Below, one piece after another: positions 44,151 through 53,164 of a stretch of DNA of 64,000 bases; positions within the stretch are counted from its first letter, which is position 1, and each line of letters starts with the position of its first letter. The stretch lies in contig CP073693.1 in the NCBI GenBank assembly GCA_018228645.1, positions 1 through 64,000 of the forward strand. Reading direction: 5' to 3'. A program made the position numbers and the translations under genes. The stretch comes from Clostridiaceae bacterium Marseille-Q4143. Lineage in GTDB: Bacteria; Bacillota; Clostridia; Lachnospirales; Lachnospiraceae. The notes beneath the pieces are model-generated. The model was not told where the DNA came from and made no database searches. It was given only the letters and a program-made list of their open reading frames with translations.

Positions 44151-44181
44151 CTTTGGAACTATCTATTTTCCGACAGCCCCA

Positions 44182-44943
44182 TTACAGCACTGCCTCCACC
44201 AGCATCTTTGTATATTCATCCTGCGGATTACAGATCACGTCATCCGGTGTACCCTCCTCCACAATTCGTCCGTCTTTCATGACCAATACCCGATCACAGA
44301 ATTCCTGTACCAGAGCCAGATTATGACAGATAAAGAGATATGAAAGATTCTTCTCCTCTTTCAGCCTACTCAACAGTTCAATGATCCGCTTCTGCACCGT
44401 TACATCCAATGCGCTGGTGGCTTCATCACAGATCAGCACCTTTGGATCCACTGCCAGTGCTCTGGCAATGGCAGCCCGCTGGCACTGTCCTCCACTGACC
44501 TGATGGGGATAGCGGTCTGCATAAGAAGCATCCAGCCCGCATTGTTCCAGCAGTTCTGCTGCTTTCTTTCTTCTCTCCACCTTTGACATTCCTTTGTTGC
44601 GGAGACTTTCTCCAATTCCATCTCCCAGTGTTCTTCTGGGATCAAAGGAACCAACCGGATTCTGGAACACCATCTGCAGCTTTCCGTAGGCATCTTTCAG
44701 TGCAATCCCTTTCAGATGCGTGATATCCTGTCCATCAAGAATAATTTCTCCTTCTGTTGGATCCACAAGCCGCGTGATAAGTTTTGCAACTGTACTTTTT
44801 CCACTTCCGGATTCTCCTACAATTCCAAGGATCTCTCCCGGCTGTAAAGAAAAACTGATGTTTTCCACGGCGAACACATCTCTTTTACCCCGCTGATGGA
44901 ACACTTTTTTCAGATGATTGACTTTTAATATCGGCTCCATCAT
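44182..44943 (-). CDS. Nickel/oligopeptide-type ABC transporter ATPase (NikE/DppF-like)
   Basis: A 253-residue ABC ATPase with GESGSGKST (about 40-48), the Q-loop MVFQNPVGSFDP, the signature QVSGGQCQRAAIARAL (Gly-rich, slightly altered) and ICDEATSALD. It overlaps the preceding ATPase gene by one base and ends the operon next to an IS remnant. It pairs with the NikD/DppD-like ATPase as a heterodimer. Confidence 0.93.
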   Translation of the reverse strand: MMEPILKVNHLKKVFHQRGKRDVFAVENISFSLQPGEILGIVGESGSGKSTVAKLITRLVDPTEGEIILDGQDITHLKGIALKDAYGKLQMVFQNPVGSFDPRRTLGDGIGESLRNKGMSKVERRKKAAELLEQCGLDASYADRYPHQVSGGQCQRAAIARALAVDPKVLICDEATSALDVTVQKRIIELLSRLKEEKNLSYLFICHNLALVQEFCDRVLVMKDGRIVEEGTPDDVICNPQDEYTKMLVEAVL

Positions 44944-45728
44944 TAACTCCTCTTCAGTTTCGGCACCGTCGAAAGCAGCTCTTTTGTATAATCATTCTGT
45001 GGATGTTCCAGTACTTTTTTCGCAGGACCATATTCCATCTTTCTGCCGTCTTTCAATACCAGAACCGTATCTGCCATAGCGGATACCACGCCAATATCAT
45101 GGGTTACGATAATAATTGCGGTTCCAAATAACTCACGGACATGAAGCATTTCCTGTACGACCTGCCGTTGTACTGCCACATCGAGGGCACTGGTCGGTTC
45201 ATCCGCAAAAAGTACCGGCGGATTCATGAGCATAGAGATGGCAATTCCCGCTCTCTGATTCATACCTCCGGACATTTCAAAAGGATAACTCTCCCAGATC
45301 CGTTCCGGTTCTTTAAAATTCAATTTTGTTAGAAGTTCAAGTGCATGTTCTTTTGCTTCTGCTTTCACAATCTTTCCATGGGCACGCATACTCTCATAAA
45401 TCTGCTCACCAATGGTTCGAATCGGGCAAAGAGAGGCACCGACATCCTGAAAAATCATGCCAATCTTAGCACCCCGGACAGCCCGAAGTTCTGATTCCGG
45501 CATATCCACAAGGCTCCTTCCCCCGAATGTAATATCTCCTCTGGTAACCAGTCCCGTATCGCCAAGCAGCCCCATAGCCGCTTTTATTAACGTGCTTTTT
45601 CCGCTTCCTGATTCCCCTACCAGCCCGAGAATTTCTCCGGGCTGCAGGGAAAAAGAAATGTCGTGAACCACCGGAGTTCCGTCGAAAGAAATCTCCACAG
45701 AATCGTAATTCAACAATGTTTTTTCCAT
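44943..45728 (-). CDS. Nickel/oligopeptide-type ABC transporter ATPase (NikD/DppD-like)
   Basis: A 261-residue ATPase with GESGSGKST (about 38-46), GMIFQDVGASLCPIRTIG at the Q-loop, EMSGGMNQRAGIAISM as the signature and LFADEPTSALD as Walker B. It overlaps both neighbours by one base, so the second half of the operon is translationally coupled. Confidence 0.93.
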   Translation of the reverse strand: MEKTLLNYDSVEISFDGTPVVHDISFSLQPGEILGLVGESGSGKSTLIKAAMGLLGDTGLVTRGDITFGGRSLVDMPESELRAVRGAKIGMIFQDVGASLCPIRTIGEQIYESMRAHGKIVKAEAKEHALELLTKLNFKEPERIWESYPFEMSGGMNQRAGIAISMLMNPPVLFADEPTSALDVAVQRQVVQEMLHVRELFGTAIIIVTHDIGVVSAMADTVLVLKDGRKMEYGPAKKVLEHPQNDYTKELLSTVPKLKRS

Positions 45729-47317
45729 TAGTTTATATCCAGATCTGCTGTCAGTTCATAATAATCACTTGCATGGGCCGTAAGTCCGGTTACATTTGCC
45801 TGACTGATCATGCTCATCTTCAGGAAAGAACAGAATACAAATGCATTGTCATCCAGAAGCTGCTGCTGCATTTCGATGGCAATCTGATCTCTTTCTGTTT
45901 TGTCAAATGTACTGTTTAACTGTACTGCCAGTTCTTCCAGTTTATCGCTATGATACTGTCCCCGGTTCTTGGTAGACGCATCCAGACAGTGTGTCGAGAA
46001 GAAGTTGGTCGGATCTCCAAGACCGCAGTTGACATTGGCTCCAACATAGACATCCCATGCAGAAGTGTCTTTCACAATCGTGTTATGATCAGCCGTCGCA
46101 TTGATCTGTACATCCATTCCGATATCTTTTAAGGTGCTCTGGGCAGATTCTGCCAGCAGCGGGAGCTCCTGACGGCTCGGGTAAGTCAGCCATCGAACAG
46201 TCAGCTTCTGACCATCTTTTTCACGGATGCCATCTCCATCACTGTCTGTCCAGCCAGCCTCTTCCAGAACTGCTTTTGCAGCTTCTGGGTCATAAGTCTT
46301 CGCATTCAACGTCGATCCACCGAATTCTACCGTATCCGGAAATGCGCCGGTCGCTACGTATCCATATCCATTCAGAAGCACATTGACGAAGGACTCTTTA
46401 TCAATTCCCATGGCAATGGCTTCACGAACCGCATCGTCTTTTACAACCGGAGATGCATAGTTCATCTGTACGTAGAAAGAACGGCTGGTCTGTACACTGG
46501 TAAAATTGAATTTATCATTTTCAAAGATCGGATAGCTTGCATAAGCCATACCGTATGCCGCATTAATCTCCCCGGACTGAAGTGCCAGTGCCAAAGTATC
46601 TCCGTCAGAAATAGTACGAACGGTAATCTCATCGATATTGACATCTCCATCCCAGTAATTTTCATTTTTTACCAGATTCAGGTGATCATCCGTCACCAGT
46701 TCCGTTGCTACATATGGACCGGTTCCCACTACGATTCCGTCATCCGACACGCCTTCATCCATATCAATAATACATCCATAGGGTTCAGCCAGATAGTTCA
46801 TCAGACTCGGACACTCTTCCACCGTATGAATGGTCAGTACCAGACCATCTGCCTCCATAGAAGCAATTTTCAGATCACCTGCTGCACGTTCATGAACTGC
46901 TACCAAATCTTCCAGACATTTCTTTACCGCCTCTGCATCACATACTTTTCCATTAGAAAAGCAGATTCCCTCTTTCAAAGTAATTTTCCATGTAAGATCA
47001 TCCAGTAGCTCATAACTTTCAGCAAGCCATGGCTCCAGTTCCATGGAATCATTGATTTTCATCAATGTCTCTCCGACACCATAACGGATACATGCCCATC
47101 CGCAGTAAGCACTGTGGGGATTGATATTGGATTCCTCATTTTCCGCATTGAATGTGGTATCACCAAAGACAAACGTCTTCTTACCTTCCTGGGCTGCCTC
47201 TGTCTGTGCGGCAGCATCTGTACTCTCTGTTTTGTCTGAACCGCATCCTGCCAGCATGCCGGTTACCATCGTCAATGACAGCAATAATGCAAAAATTATA
47301 CTTATTCTTTGCTTCAT
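45728..47317 (-). CDS. Nickel/peptide-type ABC transporter substrate-binding lipoprotein
   Basis: A 529-residue family 5 receptor. The signal peptide ends in a lipobox, GMLAGC (about 20-25). The fold is marked by EPWLAESYELLDDLTWKITL-type sequence and GIDKESFVNVLLNGYG. Segments such as GICFSNGKVCDAEAVKK resemble NikA/CntA receptors for nickel or metallophores, but dipeptides cannot be excluded. It lies between the permease and ATPase genes, 30 bases after the second permease. Confidence 0.9.
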   Translation of the reverse strand: MKQRISIIFALLLSLTMVTGMLAGCGSDKTESTDAAAQTEAAQEGKKTFVFGDTTFNAENEESNINPHSAYCGWACIRYGVGETLMKINDSMELEPWLAESYELLDDLTWKITLKEGICFSNGKVCDAEAVKKCLEDLVAVHERAAGDLKIASMEADGLVLTIHTVEECPSLMNYLAEPYGCIIDMDEGVSDDGIVVGTGPYVATELVTDDHLNLVKNENYWDGDVNIDEITVRTISDGDTLALALQSGEINAAYGMAYASYPIFENDKFNFTSVQTSRSFYVQMNYASPVVKDDAVREAIAMGIDKESFVNVLLNGYGYVATGAFPDTVEFGGSTLNAKTYDPEAAKAVLEEAGWTDSDGDGIREKDGQKLTVRWLTYPSRQELPLLAESAQSTLKDIGMDVQINATADHNTIVKDTSAWDVYVGANVNCGLGDPTNFFSTHCLDASTKNRGQYHSDKLEELAVQLNSTFDKTERDQIAIEMQQQLLDDNAFVFCSFLKMSMISQANVTGLTAHASDYYELTADLDIN

Positions 47318-47347
47318 ATGTTTTATACTCCCTTTTCTATATTATAT

Positions 47348-48211
47348 CTACCTGGAACGGCTGTTCCTGGGATCCATGTAATCACGGATCGTATCACCGA
47401 GCAGGTTAAATATTACGACAGATACAAAGATGGCTGCTCCCGGTGATAACACAATCCAGGGATAAGTCTGCAGCATACTTCGTCCGCTGCTCATCATACT
47501 TCCCCATTCTGCCACCGGAGGCTGTGCTCCCAGTCCCAGAAAGGAAAGACCTGCAATCTCCATCATCATCGTTCCTATGTCCAGCATGGAAGTGACAAGA
47601 ACCGGCCCGATGATGTTCGGCAGAACATGCCGGAACACCACCTGAATCGTAGTATCTCCTGCCAGCTTCGATGCATGGATATAGGGCAGTTCCTTCATGG
47701 AAAGGGTCTGACTTCTGGCAATTCTGGAATACTTTGGCCAGCTGATCAGTGCCAGTGCAATGACCGCATTCTGTACACCACCATTCAAAATAGCAGCTAC
47801 CGCCATGGCAAATACCAACCCCGGAAAAGCCAGACAGAGATCCGAAAGCCGCATGACAAGCGCATCCACACGACCACCATAATAGCCACACACGACACCA
47901 ACAAAGGTCCCGAAAACAGTAATGATCGCTACCAGTGCAAAGGTAGAAGAAATACTGGTCTGTGCTCCAATCAGCACACGGGAAAACATGTCTCTTCCGT
48001 AAGTATCCGTTCCCATAAGATGCGCCGCACTCGGCGGCTTCATGGCCTGCGCAAGATCCTGGGCATAGGGATCATAGGGACACAACTGCTTTGCAAATAT
48101 CGTAGCCAGCAGAAGCAATACTGCAAGTGTTGCAAAAAAGAACAATTTCATCCGAATCCGGTTCTTTTTCACTTTCTGAACTCTGACTGTCACCTCACGT
48201 TCCTCTATCAT
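47348..48211 (-). CDS. Nickel/peptide-type ABC transporter permease (NikC/DppC-like)
   Basis: A 287-residue permease with an N-terminal OppC-type segment, the loop HLMGTDTYGRDMFSRVLIGAQ (a family hallmark, about 67-87) and about six helices. The EAA coupling region is near ASKLAGDTTIQVVFRHVLPN. Its start overlaps the stop of the NikB-like gene by 4 bases (ATGA). Confidence 0.93.
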   Translation of the reverse strand: MIEEREVTVRVQKVKKNRIRMKLFFFATLAVLLLLATIFAKQLCPYDPYAQDLAQAMKPPSAAHLMGTDTYGRDMFSRVLIGAQTSISSTFALVAIITVFGTFVGVVCGYYGGRVDALVMRLSDLCLAFPGLVFAMAVAAILNGGVQNAVIALALISWPKYSRIARSQTLSMKELPYIHASKLAGDTTIQVVFRHVLPNIIGPVLVTSMLDIGTMMMEIAGLSFLGLGAQPPVAEWGSMMSSGRSMLQTYPWIVLSPGAAIFVSVVIFNLLGDTIRDYMDPRNSRSR

Positions 48212-49152
48212 CCTTCCTCACCTCCCAGACGGATTCTGGGATCAAGAAACCGATAGGAAATATCCGTCAACAAATTGACTGCCACATAGATAATGGCCAT
48301 CCACATAACATAGGCCTGAATCATGGGATAATCTCTCATACTGATGGCATCCACCGCCATCTTTCCTACTCCATCCCACATAAAGATCGATTCTACAATA
48401 GCTGTTCCGCCCAGGAGGTTTCCTACCGACAACATCAATAACGTAATAATCGTTACCAGCGAGGCTCTCATCACACTTCCCCACAAAATGGTGGAAAATC
48501 TGACACCTCTTGCCTTTGCGCCTACCACATAGTCCTGACTTAATTCCTCCAAAACGGCAGCCCTTACCTGTCGTACATATTTTGCGCTCATGGCAATGGC
48601 CAGTGTAATAGCCGGCATGGCAACACTTTTAACACCAATACCTGTTGCTATAACCGGGAACCATCCCAGACGAATCGCAAACAGATACATCAGAAGCAAA
48701 GACACGAAAAAATTCGGCAGACTGTTACCGATGAAACTCAAAATTCGGATCAGATAATCTGAAAAGCGGTTCTGATGAACCGCTGCCAGAATTCCAAGAG
48801 GAACCGATATGATAATTGTTAATAAAATGGACACTGCGGTCAGAAGCAACGTCGCCGGAAGTTTGGAAATAAACGTGCTGAATACAGATTTTCCAGACAC
48901 ATAACTGGTTCCCATGTCTCCATGAAGCAGACCGCCCAGCCAGACCACATACTGGGTCAGAAACGGTTTATCAAGTCCCAGTTCCTCTCTGGCTGCGTCG
49001 ACTACCTCCTGGGAGATATCACTGCCCGTATTCTCCATCTTCTGTTCCACCACATCGCTTCCGGCAATCCGCATCATGCCGAAAGACAAAAATGTAATTG
49101 CCAGCAGGATGGGAATCAACTGCAGTAAACGTTTTAATACATATTTTTTCAT
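48208..49152 (-). CDS. Nickel/peptide-type ABC transporter permease (NikB/DppB-like)
   Basis: A 314-residue permease. It begins KRLLQLIPILLAITFLSFGM, typical of DppB/NikB, contains LGLDKPFLTQYVVWLGGLLHGDMGTSY-type sequence in the periplasmic loop, and has the EAA loop DYVVGAKARGV. The ATG at 49152 follows GAGGAAAG; the longer frame to 49185 is less likely. It is the first gene of the five-gene importer operon. Confidence 0.92.
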   Translation of the reverse strand: MKKYVLKRLLQLIPILLAITFLSFGMMRIAGSDVVEQKMENTGSDISQEVVDAAREELGLDKPFLTQYVVWLGGLLHGDMGTSYVSGKSVFSTFISKLPATLLLTAVSILLTIIISVPLGILAAVHQNRFSDYLIRILSFIGNSLPNFFVSLLLMYLFAIRLGWFPVIATGIGVKSVAMPAITLAIAMSAKYVRQVRAAVLEELSQDYVVGAKARGVRFSTILWGSVMRASLVTIITLLMLSVGNLLGGTAIVESIFMWDGVGKMAVDAISMRDYPMIQAYVMWMAIIYVAVNLLTDISYRFLDPRIRLGGEEG

Positions 49153-49683
49153 TCGTTCACTTTCCTCTTCCGCTTTCAAATACAATGAGTATAACAGTTT
49201 TTCACAGTCGTCAAAACCCCGGGCGGGGGTTCTGTATCCATTCCGTTTTTCTGATAATCCATTCCATTTTGTTATAGCTCTTTTACAAAATTGTCGACCG
49301 CGGTGGTTGCCTGCAAGTTGTGTGGAAGTGCCTGGGTGTATGGAACTTTAGTCTACCTCTCTACCCAAATTCATCCTCCATTTTCTTGAAAACGCTCCTC
49401 TTTTCGCCAATATAACAGTGTCATTGGACATATAACTCACGACCATGGCTCTGGCACCCACAGGGAAAAGAATTATTGGGTGTATGGGGCCATCCCACGG
49501 CTATCTGCCCATCAGCCATGAAATAGACCGCGAAAACGCACGAAAACACGAGAAAATCACTGTCCGTGCAAGATTCTGTGGGTGGAGCAAAGGCATAAGA
49601 TAGCTATCTGCCCAAATTTTCCCAGAATCATAAATAAGTAAATTCTCGTTTTCGGAAGCTCAATTCGAGCAACATTCCCGACA
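49153..49683. other. Gene-free region upstream of the nickel/peptide importer
   Basis: I see no intact gene in these 530 bases. Near the operon start there are two direct repeats, ATCCATTCCGTTTT (49236-49249) and ATCCATTCCATTTT (49257-49270), exactly 21 bases apart, which suits two regulator molecules on one face of the helix. The rest (about 49300-49650) contains short GC-rich and AT-rich patches with no coding signal, and resembles decayed mobile DNA next to the Rpn remnant. Confidence 0.55.
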
Positions 49684-50049
49684 ATGAACACAACTGGATA
49701 TGAAACGTGCGGGAATGGGTACTTCCAGAAGCTAGATGAAGAAACTTATGATACAATCTGGAACTATGTCGGAAACAAACAAATGTTAAAAATGAAAAAG
49801 GCATCTGAAACAGAAAAAGGAGGAATCGACATGAGATATGCAATTGATGAAATTTATGAAGATGGTCTCGCTGAGGGTGAACGCCGTGGTCTCGCTGAGG
49901 GTGAAAAGCGCGGCATTGCAGGTATGCTTGATCTATTAAAAGAACTGGGATGTTCTGCAAATGATGCAAAACTCCATTTAAAAAACAAGCTTCATCTGTC
50001 AGAAGATACCGCAAATGAATATATTCAAAAATGCTGGAATACAAAATAA
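49684..50049 (+). pseudogene. C-terminal remnant of an Rpn-type recombination-promoting nuclease/transposase
   Basis: A 121-codon frame that looks like the tail of a PD-(D/E)XK Rpn/YhgA-family protein: LDEETYDTIWNYVG, then an amphipathic stretch, and the duplicated LAEGERRG/LAEGEKRG charged linker typical of these proteins. The nuclease domain that should precede it is absent, and no ribosome binding site stands before the first ATG, so I treat it as a remnant. A 24-base tandem repeat encodes the duplicated linker (about 49865-49912). A terminator hairpin follows. Confidence 0.65.
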
Positions 50050-50072
50050 GCCGTTGAACAAATAGACCCAAA

Positions 50073-50108
50073 CGAAAATAGCTGCCCCAACAACAGGCAG
50101 CTATTTCG
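50073..50108. terminator. Terminator between the Rpn remnant and the iron-type importer operon
   Basis: AAATAGCTGCC (50076-50086) pairs with GGCAGCTATTT (50096-50106), flanked by CGAA/TTCG. It lies between converging genes; on the minus strand it is about 40 bases past the receptor stop at 50149. Confidence 0.8.
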
Positions 50109-50148
50109 TTGATAGAGTATTTATTTGGGATTTATATAGGAAACTTTC

Positions 50149-51153
50149 TTATTTTGTAAACAGTTCCGGATAAAATTCAGAAGCCATACTCTCTACTGCA
50201 TAGGCCATCCGATTTCCTGCAAGCACACTCTCCAGTGTGATGGTTGCGAACCGTTCATTTTTTACGCAGTCAAGCTGTGACAATGTCGGATTAGATTTAA
50301 TCTCCTGAATCTTTTCTTCCACAGACGGCGAATCATAATCATGGATCAGAATCACATCCGGGTTTCTTGCCAGCACTTCTTCGTAGCTGACTGTTACCCA
50401 CTGCTTTTCATTCAGATCTTTGAAAATATTGTCTCCTCCTGCAAATCCAACTAACAAAGATTCAAAATTGGTGCCAGAGCAGGTAAAGACACCGTCATTT
50501 CCACTGTCATAAACCAGCACTTTCACCGGTTCCTGATCTTTGACTTTCTCCTGGACTGCTGTGATTCTTGTCTTCTGATCTTCCACAAATGCCTCTGCAG
50601 TCTCTTCCACACCAAAGATTTTTCCAATGTCCAGAATTTCCTGATACTGTTCTTCCAGCGTCGTCGCAGAATTCACATAGACATTCATTCCATAGCTTTC
50701 CACTTCTTCAATATTACAGCCTTCGTCACTAATCTCCCAGTCCAGCGCATAGATAAAGTCTGCTCCGCTGGTCAGAATTGCTTCTCTGGTTGCTGAAGAA
50801 TAATTCAGTTCCGGAATGTTATCTACCACATCTGCATATTCCGGAAGAGGACCGCGGCTATGATTGATCAGTGATCGTCCTACTACATAATCTCCCAGTC
50901 CAAGTGCCGCAAACAGTTCCGTACAGTTTGGTCCCAGGGTCAACACCTTCTGTGGTTTCTGTGTAATCGTTACTTCTCCTCCATAATTATCAAATGTCAT
51001 AGGATAGGCACTGTCCGATGTTTCCTGCCCATCATTTTCCACCTGTGGTTCTGCCGGAGCTGCCGTCTCCTCCGTTTTCTGTGTTCCACATGCCGTAAGC
51101 ATGGATACTGCCATAACCCCTGTCAATAATACTGCTACTACTCTCTTGTTCAT
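50149..51153 (-). CDS. Iron-siderophore/cobalamin-type ABC transporter substrate-binding lipoprotein
   Basis: A 334-residue class III receptor (FhuD/BtuF fold). The lipobox is MLTAC (about 18-22). The first lobe starts PQKVLTLGPNCTELFAALGLGDYVVG, a typical opening for this class, and the lobes are joined by a long helix near residues 180-205. The class binds ferric siderophores, haem or corrinoids, and nothing here singles out one. It is the third gene of a permease-ATPase-receptor operon. Confidence 0.92.
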   Translation of the reverse strand: MNKRVVAVLLTGVMAVSMLTACGTQKTEETAAPAEPQVENDGQETSDSAYPMTFDNYGGEVTITQKPQKVLTLGPNCTELFAALGLGDYVVGRSLINHSRGPLPEYADVVDNIPELNYSSATREAILTSGADFIYALDWEISDEGCNIEEVESYGMNVYVNSATTLEEQYQEILDIGKIFGVEETAEAFVEDQKTRITAVQEKVKDQEPVKVLVYDSGNDGVFTCSGTNFESLLVGFAGGDNIFKDLNEKQWVTVSYEEVLARNPDVILIHDYDSPSVEEKIQEIKSNPTLSQLDCVKNERFATITLESVLAGNRMAYAVESMASEFYPELFTK

Positions 51154-51168
51154 AAAATAGTTCTCCCT

Positions 51169-51951
51169 CTATGCGATATTCTGTAATGCTTCCGGCAAAT
51201 AAGTAATTGCCAGTTTCCCGGTAACCGGATGTATGGATACGGAGCTTTTTACTCCATATACCTCATAAATATGTTCTGCTGTCAGTACCTCTTCCGGAGT
51301 TCCCTGTAATACAATTTTTCCATTTTTCAGTACATACAATCTGTCACAATACAGCGCCGCCAGATTCAGGTCATGAATCGCAGACAGTACCGTCACATTC
51401 AGTCTCTTAATAAAATCAAAGATCTGCATCTGATAACTGATATCCAGATGATTGGTCGGTTCATCCAGAATCAGGAAATCGCTCTCCTGGGCAATGGCTC
51501 TGGCAATGAGGACTCTTTGTTTCTCTCCGCCTGACAGATTCAGATAACTTCTCTTCGCCATATGTGCCATCCCCATGTGTTCCAACGCATGATGTACGAT
51601 CTCTTTATCGTGGACATTGTCAACATCAAACAATTTCTTATGAGGGCTTCTTCCCATGGCAACGATCTCTTCCACCAGGAAATCAAAAGGCACCTCATTT
51701 TCCTGCCCTACCACCGCCATTTTTAATGCAGATTTCTTATAGGGCATGGTCAGAAGATTTTCTTTATCCAGCTCAATAGTCCCCTGATCGGGTGTCAGAC
51801 CCCGATAAATATTTTTTAGCACCGTTGATTTTCCACTGCCATTGGGTCCAATCAGACCTACAAATTCTCCTCTGTCCACTTGCAGTGATACCTGCTCCAC
51901 TGCATCCTTTTCTCCGTAAGAATAAGTCAGGTCCTCTACTTGTAATCTCAT
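51169..51951 (-). CDS. FecE/BtuD-type ABC transporter ATPase
   Basis: A 260-residue ATPase with GPNGSGKST (about 36-44), the Q-loop VVGQENEVPFDF, the signature LNLSGGEKQRVLIARAI and ILDEPTNHLD, as in FhuC/FecE proteins. It sits 12 bases after the permease gene and 15 bases before the receptor gene. Confidence 0.95.
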   Translation of the reverse strand: MRLQVEDLTYSYGEKDAVEQVSLQVDRGEFVGLIGPNGSGKSTVLKNIYRGLTPDQGTIELDKENLLTMPYKKSALKMAVVGQENEVPFDFLVEEIVAMGRSPHKKLFDVDNVHDKEIVHHALEHMGMAHMAKRSYLNLSGGEKQRVLIARAIAQESDFLILDEPTNHLDISYQMQIFDFIKRLNVTVLSAIHDLNLAALYCDRLYVLKNGKIVLQGTPEEVLTAEHIYEVYGVKSSVSIHPVTGKLAITYLPEALQNIA

Positions 51952-51963
51952 CCCTGTTACCTC

Positions 51964-53031
51964 CTATTTCTTTTCTCTGCTATTTTTCTTCAGCATCCAG
52001 ATAAAGATAGGACCTCCGATGACAGCTGTCAGAATTCCAACCGGAAGTTCTTCCGGAGCAATGAGCATTCTGGCTGCCACATCTACCCATACCACCAAAA
52101 TTCCGCCCAGCAGCGCAGAGATCGGTAATACCTTTTTGTGATCTCCCCCTACCAGCAGCCTGGTAAAATGCGGTACCATCAGTCCCACAAAACCGATGGT
52201 TCCACTGACGGCAATAGTAACTCCAGCCATCAAGGATGCCACTAACACCAACTCTTTTTGCAGCCTTCTGACATTTATCCCCAAGGCTCCTGCGCTTTCA
52301 TCTCCAAGAAGCAAAAGATTTAACCCTCGGTTGTTCAGAAGCAGAAATGCCATACAAAGGACCAGTACCAGAAACGGCAATTTCAGATAAGCCCATTTGG
52401 CACCTGCCAGGCTTCCTGACATCCAGAACTCCGCATTGTGAAGTCCCAGTGCATTGGGCGCTCCCAGTTTAATGATACTGGTCACACCGTCCATGATCAT
52501 GGAGATGGCCACACCGGACAGCAGAAGCTGCGTGATATTGATTCTGCCCCGTACTCTGGAAATCATATACACAAAGATAATTGTGATGGCAGATCCGATA
52601 AATGCACTAATGGACAGGGAATAGGTGCCCAGAAAAGAAAACACACCAAACAGCATGCCAAGGGTGGCAAATGCGGCAGCTCCCGATGAAACACCAAGAA
52701 TAAAAGGATCTGCCAGATTATTCCGTACCAATGCCTGCATGGTGACACCACACACTGCCAAAGATGCTCCCACTACCATGCCAAGACAGACTCTCGGAAG
52801 TCTTAATCCCAGCACAATATTCTGATCCAGCTGTTCCCATGTATGTGAAACACTGTTTCCAATACCCGGAATCCGGCTTAACAGGATTTTCGCCGTTGTT
52901 CCCGGCTCCACCGATACCGGGCCAAGCCCTGTAGCGAGGAGAATCGTAATCAACGACAATACTGCCAGAAAGATGATAATGATCGGCATATTGGGTTTCT
53001 CACGATTAAATGATTTTTTCAAATAATTCAT
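51964..53031 (-). CDS. FecCD-family ABC transporter permease
   Basis: A 355-residue permease with about nine to ten helices. The FecCD hallmarks are LRLPRVCLGMVVGASLAVCG (about 76-95), ADPFILGVSSGAA, and GTIGFVGLMVPHFTRLLVG for the coupling helix. One permease gene suggests a homodimer as in BtuCD. Its ribosome binding site lies inside a long hairpin (53036-53090). Confidence 0.95.
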   Translation of the reverse strand: MNYLKKSFNREKPNMPIIIIFLAVLSLITILLATGLGPVSVEPGTTAKILLSRIPGIGNSVSHTWEQLDQNIVLGLRLPRVCLGMVVGASLAVCGVTMQALVRNNLADPFILGVSSGAAAFATLGMLFGVFSFLGTYSLSISAFIGSAITIIFVYMISRVRGRINITQLLLSGVAISMIMDGVTSIIKLGAPNALGLHNAEFWMSGSLAGAKWAYLKLPFLVLVLCMAFLLLNNRGLNLLLLGDESAGALGINVRRLQKELVLVASLMAGVTIAVSGTIGFVGLMVPHFTRLLVGGDHKKVLPISALLGGILVVWVDVAARMLIAPEELPVGILTAVIGGPIFIWMLKKNSREKK

Positions 53032-53035
53032 AAAA

Positions 53036-53112
53036 ATACGCTCCCTCCGATATCATAAAGATCTTTTTTATGATATCAGAAAGAGCGTATCCTTCACAAC
53101 CCACCGTAGGGG
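53036..53112 (-). promoter_or_regulatory. Structured leader with hairpin enclosing the RBS of the FecCD operon
   Basis: An inner perfect stem GATATCATAAA (53049-53059) / TTTATGATATC (53067-53077) is enclosed by an outer stem ATACGCTC (53036-53043) / GAGCGTAT (53083-53090). Read on the minus strand, the GGAGGG binding site (53043-53048 region) lies between the two stems and the outer stem closes just before TTTTTATG. A further TATCC/GGATA pair lies upstream. The layout would allow control of translation or termination by ligand or protein. It does not match the cobalamin riboswitch motifs I know. Confidence 0.65.
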
Positions 53113-53164
53113 ATATCTAAACATACCGTTTTGTTATGATTATTCTGCTATTTGTTATATCATT

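Larger units (their letters stand above)
43709..44180 (-). mobile_element. Internally deleted IS1182-family element
   Basis: The ends GGCTGTCGGTAAATA (from 43711) and, inverted, GGGGCTGTCGGAAAATA (ending at 44180) are terminal inverted repeats. Between them lie a non-coding end shared with 37689-37836, the last 76 codons of a transposase (43882-44112) and a perfect palindrome (44112-44150). The rest of the transposase is missing, so the copy is not autonomous. The element ends one base before the stop codon of the next ABC ATPase gene. Confidence 0.85.

Noticed and set aside
53036..53150. Cobalamin riboswitch before the FecCD operon
   Set aside because: The leader is too short and the conserved B12-box sequence was not found.
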